DNA of 14,196 bases from JBBRZF01 sp038236965 (GCA_038236965.1 JBBRZF010000079.1:1-14196), one strand, 5' to 3'; shown: positions 1 through 7,070, counted from the stretch's first letter. The notes: a model not told the origin generated them from the letters alone. Made by a program: numbers and translations.

Positions 1-2
1 CG

Positions 3-2153
3 AACGCCACCGTCACCATCGACTCCGTTCGCGGACCTCAAGTCACTCGCACAGACAATTACGGCGCCTTTGCGATTCCCAACGCACCTGAACGCGCCAC
101 CCTCATCGTGGAGGCACCGGGATTTTCTTCGGTTCGCAAAACCTTGTCCGCCGCAATGCCCAATCCTGCCATCGTGATGTCCGTTGCGCCTTCGCGAGAG
201 CAGATCACCGTCACCCCCACGCGTACAGATATCGCTGCCGCCAACACTCCGAGCGTCACCGTGGTGCCTCGCGAGCAGATTCGCGATTCCGGCGCTGTAA
301 CCGTCGACGACGCGCTTCGCCAGGTCCCCGGGTTCACTCTGTTCCGTCGTTCCGGCAGCGCCACAGCAAACCCGACGACGCTTGGCGTCTCCTTGCGCGG
401 AGTCGGCGCCAGCGGGGCCAGTCGCGCACTCGTGCTTAGCGACGGCGTTCCGCTCAACGATCCTTTTGGTGGTTGGATCTACTGGGGACGCGTTCCGCGC
501 GAAGCCATCGACCGCGTCGAAGTAGTTCGTGGCGGCGCATCCAGCCTCTACGGGTCCGGCGCCTTGGGAGGCGTCATCAATATCCTGCCGCTCGCTCCGC
601 AGGACACCACGCTTTCCGTCGAGACCTCGATGGGCAATCTGAATACGCCCTCGGTCTCAGCCATTGGCAGCGCTCGGCTCGGCGCATGGATAGGCACCCT
701 TTCCGGCGAAGCCTTCCGGACGCACGGATACGTCAACGTGCCTGCCGATCTGCGAGGTTCGGTGGATACGGTCACCAACTCCGAACATCGCACCGGACAA
801 GCACAGGTAGCGCGTACGTTTTCTGACCGTGCCCGCATCTTCTTCGATGGTTCCATCTACAGCGAGTCGCGCAATAACGGAAAGGTCGGCGAACGCAATT
901 CCGCGAACATACGCCAGCTTGACCTGGGGACCGACCTGCACTCCAGCGCCGCCGGAGACTTCGCCTTCCGCCTCTTTGGAGGCACGGAAGGATTGCGCCA
1001 GAACTTTTTTGCCGTCGCGCCCGACCGCAACAGCGACAGCCTCACGCGCGACCAAACTGTTCCCGCCTCGCAGGTTGGCGTCTCCGCCGTGTGGTCTCGC
1101 CGCGTGGCATGGAACCACTTCGTTGCCGGGGCCGATGCGCGCTGGATCGACGGTGAGAGCGCGGAAATTCTTTCCCCGACGGGAACCGCAACCTCCCTGG
1201 TTCGTGCCGGAGGTTCGCAGCGAACCTTCGGGGCCTTTGGCGAAGACCTTCTTCAACTCACATCGCGCCTGCTGGTCACCCTCTCTGGCCGCGTCGATCG
1301 TTGGGCCAACTACGACGGGCGCGTTCTCACCTTAGCGCTCGCGCCCAGCGTCACCGATTCAGCCCGGCTCTTCGCCGACCGCGACGAGCTTGCTTTCAGC
1401 CCGCGCGTGGGCAGTGTTTATCGGCTCACCGATCGCATCTCGCTTAATGCTTCCTATTTCAAGGCCTTCCGTGCGCCGACTCTGAATGAGCTTTACCGCA
1501 ACTTCCGTGTTGGGAGTGTGCTTACGCTTGCCAATGAGAATCTGCGCGCCGAGCACCTGAACGGAGCCGAAGTGGGCGCGGTCACTACGTTGACGGATCG
1601 ACTGCGCGTGCGGTCCACGTATTTCTGGAATTCCATCGAAGGTCCTGTCGCCAACGTCACCCTCGCCATCACGCCCGCCCTCATCACTCGCCAACGCCAG
1701 AATCTGGGCGAGACACGTTCGCGCGGCGTTGAGATCGAAGGCGGATTCCAATTACGTCCCTCGCTCGCATTCACCGCCGGATACCAGTTCGCCGACGCCA
1801 CGGTCGTCAGTTCGCCGGGTAACACGGTGCTCGAAGGCTCGCAGCTGCCGCAGGTGCCAAGGCACGAGGTGACATTCACAACGCGCTACTCCAATCCGAG
1901 ATTCCTGACGCTCGCATTGCAGGGACGCTTCCAGGGCCAGCAGTACGACGACGACCGCAATCAACTCCCGCTGGAAAGCTTTTTCCAACTCGACGCATTC
2001 GTCTCCCACAGTTTGAGGCGCAATGCCGAGATATTCATTGCCGGAGAGAACCTGCTCAACAATCAGTACGTCATCGGGCGCACCCCGGTGCCCACCATTG
2101 CCGCTCCCATCAGCGCGCGCGCGGGAATTCGGCTACGGTTCGGCGGACGCTAG
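3..2153 (+). CDS. TonB-dependent outer-membrane receptor, 5' end outside window
   Basis: The reading frame is open from the left edge, so the true start lies upstream; 716 residues are visible. The first ~48 residues look like the end of a carboxypeptidase-regulatory-like beta-sandwich (GAFAIPNAPERATLIVEAPGF). A TonB-box-like stretch, REQITVTPTR, follows. The plug domain is clear: VDDALRQVPGF, SLRGVGASG, ALVLSDGVPLND, IDRVEVVRGGASSLYGSGA, LGGVINI. About 500 residues of beta-barrel follow, with SLNASYFKAFRAPTLNELY and a C-terminus at AGIRLRFGGR. The protein should sit in the outer membrane and import a large ligand using TonB energy. The plug resembles the BtuB/FepA style, but the substrate cannot be read from sequence. 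It is convergent with the transcarboxylase operon, so not co-transcribed. The family is certain; the ligand is unknown. Confidence 0.93.
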   Translation, partial: NATVTIDSVRGPQVTRTDNYGAFAIPNAPERATLIVEAPGFSSVRKTLSAAMPNPAIVMSVAPSREQITVTPTRTDIAAANTPSVTVVPREQIRDSGAVTVDDALRQVPGFTLFRRSGSATANPTTLGVSLRGVGASGASRALVLSDGVPLNDPFGGWIYWGRVPREAIDRVEVVRGGASSLYGSGALGGVINILPLAPQDTTLSVETSMGNLNTPSVSAIGSARLGAWIGTLSGEAFRTHGYVNVPADLRGSVDTVTNSEHRTGQAQVARTFSDRARIFFDGSIYSESRNNGKVGERNSANIRQLDLGTDLHSSAAGDFAFRLFGGTEGLRQNFFAVAPDRNSDSLTRDQTVPASQVGVSAVWSRRVAWNHFVAGADARWIDGESAEILSPTGTATSLVRAGGSQRTFGAFGEDLLQLTSRLLVTLSGRVDRWANYDGRVLTLALAPSVTDSARLFADRDELAFSPRVGSVYRLTDRISLNASYFKAFRAPTLNELYRNFRVGSVLTLANENLRAEHLNGAEVGAVTTLTDRLRVRSTYFWNSIEGPVANVTLAITPALITRQRQNLGETRSRGVEIEGGFQLRPSLAFTAGYQFADATVVSSPGNTVLEGSQLPQVPRHEVTFTTRYSNPRFLTLALQGRFQGQQYDDDRNQLPLESFFQLDAFVSHSLRRNAEIFIAGENLLNNQYVIGRTPVPTIAAPISARAGIRLRFGGR

Positions 2154-2157
2154 AGGG

Positions 2158-2202
2158 CAGACGTCGGACGTCGGACGTTAGACGGCAGACGTTGGACGTC
2201 AG
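2158..2202. repeat. GACGTCGG-type short repeat array, left arm
   Basis: Starting 5 bases after the receptor stop codon is a run of near-repeats of GACGTCGGACGT with variants GACGTTAGACG and GACGTTGGACGTC. The same motif recurs in inverted orientation at 2265-2297, with a hairpin between. This is low-complexity, non-coding DNA, probably one member of a dispersed intergenic repeat family; that last point is inference. Confidence 0.75.
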
Positions 2203-2225
2203 CCCTGGGCCAAGAGCAAGACGAA

Positions 2226-2250
2226 AGGCCTTCCGGAATTCGGAAGGCCT
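2226..2250. terminator. Bidirectional hairpin terminator between convergent genes
   Basis: A perfect 10-bp stem (AGGCCTTCCG / CGGAAGGCCT) closes a GAATT loop. On the + strand it is followed by AGGTTTTAGTTTTAG. It lies between the receptor (+) and the epimerase (-), so it can serve both transcripts, although the U-tract is better on the receptor side. Confidence 0.8.
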
Positions 2251-2264
2251 AGGTTTTAGTTTTA

Positions 2265-2297
2265 GCTAGCGTCTAGCGTCTGACGTCCGACGTCTAT
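2265..2297. repeat. GACGTCGG-type short repeat array, right (inverted) arm
   Basis: Read on the minus strand this gives AGACGTCGGACGTCAGACG followed by CTAGACGCTAGC, the inverted counterpart of the array at 2158-2202. The TAG stop codon of the epimerase gene (2294-2296) lies inside the repeat. The two arms could pair in a long imperfect stem around the terminator hairpin. Confidence 0.7.
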
Positions 2298-2788
2298 CTG
2301 CTGGAGGGATCCTCCACGACCTCAATAAGAAATCCGAAGGAATTTTCTTCCCGCGATTTGGGATGCAGGAAGAACACCGTGGTGCCGCGCGAGCCCGCAC
2401 GAGGCATCTTGTCGATGATATTGAATCCCGCGCCCTTCATGTAGTCGAATGCCGCTAGCGCGCTCTTCACTCGAAATGCGATGTGAGCGAATCCCCCGCG
2501 CCCACCGTTCTTGTCGAGCAGCTTCTGCACCGGAGACTCCGCGCTCAATGGCTCCAGAAGTTGGATTAAGTTGGGTCCTTCGCCGATCTGCAGAAGCGCT
2601 TCGCGTACCATGTCTTGCCCAAAGACTTCCTCGCGATGTATCTCGCGGAAGCCCAGAAGCGCGTACGCTTTCACCTGCGCATCCAGTTCGCCGGTGCGCA
2701 CCGCTATCGCCACATGGTCCACAAACAGGAATCCCGGCCCCTGCTGAAGCTCTTCCGTCACAGAGTTCGTCACCCGTTCCGGCTCCAT
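2294..2788 (-). CDS. mce: Methylmalonyl-CoA epimerase
   Basis: A 164-residue VOC-fold protein that should interconvert (S)- and (R)-methylmalonyl-CoA in the cytoplasm, linking the transcarboxylase or propionyl-CoA carboxylase product to the B12-dependent mutase. The metal-ligand pattern is complete: H25 (VDHVAIAV), Q76 (NLIQLLEPL), H102 (GGFAHIAFRV) and E156 (FLIEVVE). The family signatures SPVQKLLDKNGG and GSRGTTVFFLHPK are present. About 22 residues precede the usual start of the fold. The ATG is nevertheless supported by GGAG five bases upstream, inside the end of the biotin-carrier gene. The gap to that gene's TAA is only 2 bases, so translation is probably coupled. It is the last gene of the five-gene operon. 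A related VOC enzyme is possible, but the context makes the epimerase much more likely. Confidence 0.93.
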   Translation of the reverse strand: MEPERVTNSVTEELQQGPGFLFVDHVAIAVRTGELDAQVKAYALLGFREIHREEVFGQDMVREALLQIGEGPNLIQLLEPLSAESPVQKLLDKNGGRGGFAHIAFRVKSALAAFDYMKGAGFNIIDKMPRAGSRGTTVFFLHPKSREENSFGFLIEVVEDPSSR

Positions 2789-2790
2789 CG

Positions 2791-3192
2791 TTACTCCAAT
2801 TCCACCAGTACCTGGTCCAGCTGGACTCCGTCCCCGGGCTGCACATTCACGGCTTTCACTTTGCCTGCGACGGGTGCAGTCACGTTCGTCTCCATCTTCA
2901 TCGCTTCCAGCACCAGAAGCAAATCATTTGCCTGCAACTGTTGTCCCGGTTGCGCGACTATCTTGATGACCACGCCCGCGATGGGACTGCGGCAGACCTT
3001 GCTCTCGTCGCTCACTACATCATCGGCTCGTTTGGGCCCGCCTGCGGCCGCCGGTTGCGGAACATAGGAAGGGATGGACGTACCTGCGTGCGGCAAGTTA
3101 TTTCCCAAGTACGCGTGAAGCGCCGGCTCTTCTTCCGGAATCTCAACATCCACTTCGTAATTCTTGCCTTCGATGGATATCTGTAACTTCAA
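2791..3192 (-). CDS. Biotin carboxyl carrier protein, transcarboxylase 1.3S-like
   Basis: A 133-residue carrier that shuttles carboxybiotin between the 12S and 5S active sites. The C-terminal biotinyl domain (about residues 65-133) has the biotinylation motif EAMKMET with K99 as the modified lysine, then TAPVAGKV and GDGVQLDQVLVELE. The N-terminus MKLQISIEGKNYEVDVEI matches the short segment that in the Propionibacterium 1.3S protein docks to the partner subunits. A Pro/Ala/Gly linker (about 41-56) joins the two parts. The start codon is TTG, chosen because AAGGAGA lies 6 bases upstream and the N-terminal motif begins exactly there; no ATG fits. It starts 24 bases after the membrane-protein gene and ends 2 bases before the epimerase gene. 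No biotin carboxylase domain or gene is present in the window. Confidence 0.93.
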   Translation of the reverse strand: MKLQISIEGKNYEVDVEIPEEEPALHAYLGNNLPHAGTSIPSYVPQPAAAGGPKRADDVVSDESKVCRSPIAGVVIKIVAQPGQQLQANDLLLVLEAMKMETNVTAPVAGKVKAVNVQPGDGVQLDQVLVELE

Positions 3193-3216
3193 GTATCTCT
3201 CCTTGTACCGCGCTTG

Positions 3217-3744
3217 TTACGCGTGATGGCTCAGCCCGAGATTATGCGAGGCTTGCACGAACACGCGCCCCTGTTGCGCCCAGGCATTCGCTTCAAAGGG
3301 CTGCACCAGCCGCGTCTGGCGAATGCGAGCCTTCTTGCCCAAAAATGCACAGACCGCCGCCGCAATGATCACCAGAACGTCATCCGGGATTTCCTGCTTG
3401 GGCGGTTCGACCTTCACCGGCGCAGCAGTCGCGGGAGGCAGTGCTACCCGCCCGACGCTCGGAGCCGATGCAGCCGCCGCTGCGGCGATCGCTTCCGACC
3501 GTTGCGCGGAGTATTCGATCTTTCTCTCGAGAATGGCGATTGCCACCGCGTGCTCGGCAGCTTCTTCCGCTTGCTTATCAAGCGCGGCCTTCAGTTCTGC
3601 CGTCTGCGCACGCAGAAGGTTCAGTTCATTCGTCGTCGCGCTGCGCACGGCGAGATAAGTGACCATGCAGCCGATGACCACCAGCGCCATCAGCGCGCCC
3701 AAACCGATCTCCGGATTCCCCATCGCCAGCATAAGTATGTTCAT
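3217..3744 (-). CDS. Membrane-anchored small subunit of the carboxyltransferase (OadG/MmdD- or 12S-small-like)
   Basis: 175 residues. There is one predicted membrane helix near the N-terminus (about 13-33, GLGALMALVVIGCMVTYLAV). A charged Ala/Glu/Lys-rich coiled coil follows (about 38-90), then an Ala/Pro linker (about 93-117), then a compact C-terminal domain with EIPDDVLVIIAAAVCAFLG, a later W155 and GRVFVQASHN. That last pattern (DDV..I.AAV.A.LG...W...GR) is typical of the small subunit encoded beside 12S in Propionibacterium and of delta/gamma subunits of decarboxylase sodium pumps. I infer that it tethers 12S to the cytoplasmic membrane. The start is ATG at 3744: GAGGTGATC just before it matches the extended anti-SD complement, and an upstream GTG (3750) lies inside that ribosome-binding site. 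It begins 12 bases after the 12S stop. Confidence 0.75.
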   Translation of the reverse strand: MNILMLAMGNPEIGLGALMALVVIGCMVTYLAVRSATTNELNLLRAQTAELKAALDKQAEEAAEHAVAIAILERKIEYSAQRSEAIAAAAAASAPSVGRVALPPATAAPVKVEPPKQEIPDDVLVIIAAAVCAFLGKKARIRQTRLVQPFEANAWAQQGRVFVQASHNLGLSHHA

Positions 3745-3756
3745 GATCACCTCGCG

Positions 3757-5337
3757 CTAGAGTGGAATCAGTCCGTGCTTCTTGGGCGGACGCAGTTCGC
3801 GTTTCGCATGTAAAGCTTCCAAGGCCATCGCCACGGCGCGACGCGTCTGCGAAGGCTCGATAATGTCGTCGACCAACCTTCGTCCCGCTGAAACGTAGGG
3901 ATTCGCAAAAGCCTCGCGGTAGGTCGCAATCAATTCTTTTCTCCGTGCCGGCTTGTCTTCTGCCGCTTCGATCTCGCGCCGGAAGACGATCTCCGCCGCG
4001 CCTTCGGCGCCCATCACGGCGATCTCCGCCGTCGGCCAGGCCAACACGCGGTCAGCTCCCAGGTCCTTGGCGCACATCGCTATATAGCCGCCGCCATAGG
4101 CTTTGCGCAGGACTATCGTGATTTTGGGTACCGTAGCCGCCGAGTAAGCGAACAGCATCTTCGCCCCGTGACGAATGATGCCGCCGTACTCCTGCTGCAC
4201 TCCCGGCAGGAATCCCGGAACATCGACAAACGTAAGCAGTGGAATGTTGAAGGCGTTACAGAAGCGGATGAAGCGCGCCGATTTATCTGACGCATTGATG
4301 TCCAGCGCCCCCGCAAACGCGCTCGGTTGATTGGCGATGACGCCGACAGAGCGGCCTTGCACGCGACCGAAACCGATCACGATGTTCGGCGCGAACCCCG
4401 GCTGCATCTCCAGGAAATCGGCAAAATCCACCACGCGCGCAATCACATGGCGAACGTCGTAACCCTTTTTCGATTCCGTGGGGACGATCTGGTTCATCTC
4501 CGGATCGTCTTCCAGTCCCGCCTCGAATGGCAGTCGCGGCGGATCCTCCATATTGTTCGACGGAAGGAAGCTGAGCAGCCTTCGCGACATATACAGCGCT
4601 TCCTCGTCGTTCTCGGCGATCAGGTGTACCACGCCAGAATTGTTCATCTGCGCCACCGGGCCGCCGAGGTCATCGGCCGTGACCACTTCGCCGGTCACCT
4701 GCTTGATCACGGAGGGGCCAGTGATGAACATCTGCGCGGCGCGCGTCTGGATGATGAAGTCCGTCAGGGCCGGACTGTAGGCTGCGCCGCCCGCGCAGGG
4801 TCCGCAAATCACCGAGATCTGTGGAACCGTGCCGGAGAGCATCACGTTGTTGTAGAAGACGCGCGCATATCCACCCAGGCTGTCGATGCCTTCCTGCACG
4901 CGGGCTCCCCCCGAATCGTTGATGAAGACGAAAGGAGAGCCCGTCTTCATCGAGAACTTCATCATCTCGCTGATCTTGTCGCAGTGAACTTCACCGGCTG
5001 CGCCGCCTGCCACCGTAAAATCCTGGCTGGCAAGATGCACCAGACGCCCATCGATGGTCGCGCATCCGGTGATGACGCCGTCGGCCGGCATATCTTTGCC
5101 TTCCATGCCGAAGAACGTCGCCCTGTGTTTCGCAAAAAGACCGATTTCCTGGAAGCTGTCGCGGTCGACTAGCTTCGTGACGCGCTCGCGCGCGGTCAGC
5201 TTCCCTTGCTTGTGCTGCTTTGCGATCTTCTCCTCGCCACCGCCAAGTTGAACCTCATCGCGCTTCTCCCGCAAATGCTCCACGCGCTCTTCTATGGTGT
5301 GCGGCGCTTTTTTTTCGTCCAGAACTTCCGTTGCCAT
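3757..5337 (-). CDS. mmdA: Methylmalonyl-CoA carboxyltransferase 12S subunit (MmdA / PccB-like)
   Basis: A 526-residue acyl-CoA carboxyltransferase that takes the carboxyl group from methylmalonyl-CoA onto biotin, or gives it to propionyl-CoA. Length and both crotonase-fold halves are normal. The N-half has LTARERVTKLVD, ASQDFTVAGGAAGEVH, GGARVQEG (143-150) and CGPCAGGAAYSPALTDF (178-194). The C-half has FVDVPGFLPGVQQEYGGII, AYGGGYIAMC (from 413) and MGAEGAAEIVF (from 442). These glycine-rich loops form the two oxyanion holes for the CoA thioester and biotin. The ATG is preceded by AGGAG, which overlaps the TAG stop of the 5S gene (TAGGAG), indicating translational coupling. By itself the protein could be the beta chain of a propionyl-CoA carboxylase. 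The flanking 5S and 1.3S genes and the lack of a biotin carboxylase favour a transcarboxylase or decarboxylase. Confidence 0.95.
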   Translation of the reverse strand: MATEVLDEKKAPHTIEERVEHLREKRDEVQLGGGEEKIAKQHKQGKLTARERVTKLVDRDSFQEIGLFAKHRATFFGMEGKDMPADGVITGCATIDGRLVHLASQDFTVAGGAAGEVHCDKISEMMKFSMKTGSPFVFINDSGGARVQEGIDSLGGYARVFYNNVMLSGTVPQISVICGPCAGGAAYSPALTDFIIQTRAAQMFITGPSVIKQVTGEVVTADDLGGPVAQMNNSGVVHLIAENDEEALYMSRRLLSFLPSNNMEDPPRLPFEAGLEDDPEMNQIVPTESKKGYDVRHVIARVVDFADFLEMQPGFAPNIVIGFGRVQGRSVGVIANQPSAFAGALDINASDKSARFIRFCNAFNIPLLTFVDVPGFLPGVQQEYGGIIRHGAKMLFAYSAATVPKITIVLRKAYGGGYIAMCAKDLGADRVLAWPTAEIAVMGAEGAAEIVFRREIEAAEDKPARRKELIATYREAFANPYVSAGRRLVDDIIEPSQTRRAVAMALEALHAKRELRPPKKHGLIPL

Positions 5338-5346
5338 GACTGGCTC

Positions 5347-6861
5347 CTATTTCCCTGCGCCCACTGGCGCGACTGAAACGTTGTGTTGCTTGCCGTTGAC
5401 GGTCACTACATAAGTTTGTCCGCCCTCCGCGGGTGCTGCTTGCGGTTTGGCCGGAGAGGCAGCGGACGCAGCGGCGGCGTGCGCCGGATCTTTCCCTACA
5501 TTCTTGGGACCCTGGTCGCGCGTCGCAAAAAACTTGGGCGCCACTTGCGGGAACATCGCGAAGGTCAGCACATCTTCGTCCGTACCTTTACAGCCCTTGA
5601 GCGACATCGCGTCCGCACGCAAGGTCTCCCACTCCGGTTTCAACAGGTCTGCGGGACGGCAGGTGATCGCTTCTTTTTTCGCGTGTTCGGCGGCCCGCTT
5701 CAACACTGCCGGGTCTTTCTCGCCCAGTGTGCTGCCGTAGTAGCCCAGCATCAGGTCGGCGAACTCGCCGGTCAGCACCTTGTAATCTCCCATCAACACA
5801 TTGAAAACCGCTTGCGTTCCAACAATCTGGCTGGAAGGCGTTACCAGCGGCGGATATCCGCTCACCTTTCGCACCTTCGGCACTTCTTCCAGAACCTGTT
5901 GCAGCTTGTCGCCTGCGCCCTGTCCCTTGAGTTGGCTCTCCATGTTGGAGATCATGCCGCCGGGAATCTGGCTCTTGAAGATTTCCGTGTCCACGCCGGT
6001 GATGTCGCTGAGGAATTCCTTGTAACGTGGCTTGATGGTCGCGAAGTAGCGGTTCACTTTCAAGATTCGCGCCAAGTCGAGACGCGTCTCGAATCCGGTG
6101 CCCTCCAGCATCTCGACGAAACTCTCGGTGGGATTGTGCCCCGGCCCCAGGCTCATGGAACTGATTGCCGTGTCCACCATGTCGCATCCGGCTTCCACGG
6201 CTTTCATCAGCGAGACCAGCGTCACGCCCGACGTTGCGTGGCAATGCAGATGTACCAATGCCTTCTCCCCGCAACGCTCCTTGATGCGCTTCACCAGGTC
6301 ATACGCAGGTTGCGGCTTCAGCAGGCCAGCCATGTCCTTGATGCAGATGGAGTCGCAGCCCATCTCCATCAACTGCTCCGCCATTTCCGCGAACGCTTCG
6401 ATGGTGTGTACCGGAGAGATGGTGTAGGAAATGGTTCCCTGCGCATGCTTGCCCGACTTCTTGACCGCCTTGATGGACGTTTGCAGATTGCGAATATCGT
6501 TCAACGCGTCAAAGACGCGGAAGACGTCCATGCCGTTTTCGGCCGCCTTGGCGACAAAACGCTCTACAACTCCGTCTTCATAGTGGCGGTAACCAAGTAG
6601 GTTCTGCCCGCGCAAAAGCATCTGCAATTTTGTCTTCGGCAGCAGTTTGCGGAAGGTGCGCAGTCGCTCCCACGGATCTTCGTTCAGGAAGCGTATACAG
6701 GAGTCAAAGGTCGCGCCACCCCAGCACTCCAGCGACCAGAACCCGGCGTTATCCAGGTCTTCGCAAGCGGGAATCATGTCTTCCAGCGCCATACGCGTTG
6801 CCATAAGGCTTTGGTGCGCGTCGCGCAGAACCAAGTCGGTGACTTCAATCGTGCGTCCCAT
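5347..6861 (-). CDS. Transcarboxylase 5S subunit (pyruvate/oxaloacetate carboxyltransferase)
   Basis: 504 residues, the usual 5S length. It should transfer carboxyl between carboxybiotin and pyruvate, giving oxaloacetate, in a TIM barrel with a divalent metal. The visible motifs are: LVLRDAHQSLMATRM with catalytic/metal D14; ECWGGATFD (45-53); LRGQNLLGYRHY (83-94); FRVFDALND; CIKDMAGLL with K175 as the expected carbamylated lysine; HLHCHATSG (204-212) with the metal histidines; SLGPGHNPTES. The C-terminal part has SQIVGTQAVFNVLMGDYK and DEDVLTFAMFPQVAPKFF. It ends with TYVVTVNGKQHNVSV and no biotinyl domain, as in the separate 5S subunit rather than the fused OadA or PycB forms. It is the first gene of the operon; ATG 6861 follows GAGGGA at 9 bases. 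A decarboxylase alpha subunit with a detached biotin domain is the alternative. Confidence 0.94.
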   Translation of the reverse strand: MGRTIEVTDLVLRDAHQSLMATRMALEDMIPACEDLDNAGFWSLECWGGATFDSCIRFLNEDPWERLRTFRKLLPKTKLQMLLRGQNLLGYRHYEDGVVERFVAKAAENGMDVFRVFDALNDIRNLQTSIKAVKKSGKHAQGTISYTISPVHTIEAFAEMAEQLMEMGCDSICIKDMAGLLKPQPAYDLVKRIKERCGEKALVHLHCHATSGVTLVSLMKAVEAGCDMVDTAISSMSLGPGHNPTESFVEMLEGTGFETRLDLARILKVNRYFATIKPRYKEFLSDITGVDTEIFKSQIPGGMISNMESQLKGQGAGDKLQQVLEEVPKVRKVSGYPPLVTPSSQIVGTQAVFNVLMGDYKVLTGEFADLMLGYYGSTLGEKDPAVLKRAAEHAKKEAITCRPADLLKPEWETLRADAMSLKGCKGTDEDVLTFAMFPQVAPKFFATRDQGPKNVGKDPAHAAAASAASPAKPQAAPAEGGQTYVVTVNGKQHNVSVAPVGAGK

Positions 6862-6933
6862 GTCAGGGTATCCCTCGGGTAATCGGTACTACCTCTAGGC
6901 TGCGCGGTACAAGGGCTCAGGGTCTGTGCTTCG

Positions 6934-6953
6934 AGTCACGTTCGCACGTGACT
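6934..6953. promoter_or_regulatory. Dyad site C, perfect 8-bp inverted repeat in the transcarboxylase leader
   Basis: AGTCACGT-TCGC-ACGTGACT is a perfect inverted repeat about 75 bases upstream of the 5S start codon. Its core (GTCACGTGCGAACGTGAC on the minus strand) has the same length and ends as the dyads at 6982-6999 and 7053-7070. The most likely role is an operator; it could also fold as a short stem in the mRNA leader, since it lies downstream of the predicted start of transcription. Confidence 0.65.
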
Positions 6954-6973
6954 GAGGTTCGTTTCGACCAGTG

Positions 6974-7003
6974 TTTATGCTGTCACGAAGCGATGTGCTG
7001 CAA
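6974..7003 (-). promoter_or_regulatory. Candidate promoter of the transcarboxylase operon
   Basis: On the minus strand, TTGCAG (7003-6998) and CATAAA (6979-6974) are separated by 18 bases, which would start transcription near 6967 and give a leader of about 105 bases. The spacer is occupied by dyad site B, as expected of a regulated promoter. Boxes were picked by eye and are not strong matches to the consensus. Confidence 0.4.
6982..6999. promoter_or_regulatory. Dyad site B, within the promoter spacer
   Basis: AGCACATCGCTTCGTGAC on the minus strand. It shares CACATCG and CGTGAC with site A in identical spacing; one arm is imperfect (AGCAC instead of GTCAC). It lies between the candidate -35 and -10 boxes, where a bound protein would block or reshape the promoter. 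Confidence 0.55.
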
Positions 7004-7052
7004 AACGTCGCAGCGACGGCGACGCGCACCTCCTCATGTTTGCGGAGAACTA

Positions 7053-7070
7053 GTCACGCCTCGATGTGAC
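7053..7070. promoter_or_regulatory. Dyad site A, upstream of the transcarboxylase promoter
   Basis: GTCACATCGAGGCGTGAC on the minus strand: 5-bp arms GTCAC/GTGAC with an 8-base spacer, exactly as in site C. It is 71 bases from site B and just inside the terminator of the upstream gene. Confidence 0.6.

Noticed and set aside
2158..2297. Possible CRISPR-like repeat array
   Set aside because: Units are about 8-12 bases, contiguous and inverted around a hairpin, with no unique spacers of constant length and no cas genes.
5383..6600. A 405-codon open frame antisense to the 5S gene
   Set aside because: It is a shadow of the 5S codon pattern; the His/Arg/Leu-rich translation has no known motif.
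6862..6933. A riboswitch in the transcarboxylase leader
   Set aside because: Apart from the short palindrome at 6934-6953 I see no conserved cobalamin or other riboswitch core sequence.
6978..7040. A 20-codon minus-strand frame (MRRCASPSLRRFAAHRFVTA) in the operon upstream region, possibly a leader peptide
   Set aside because: The AGGAGG there is downstream of its ATG, the frame lies upstream of the predicted transcription start, and there is no attenuator-like hairpin after it.
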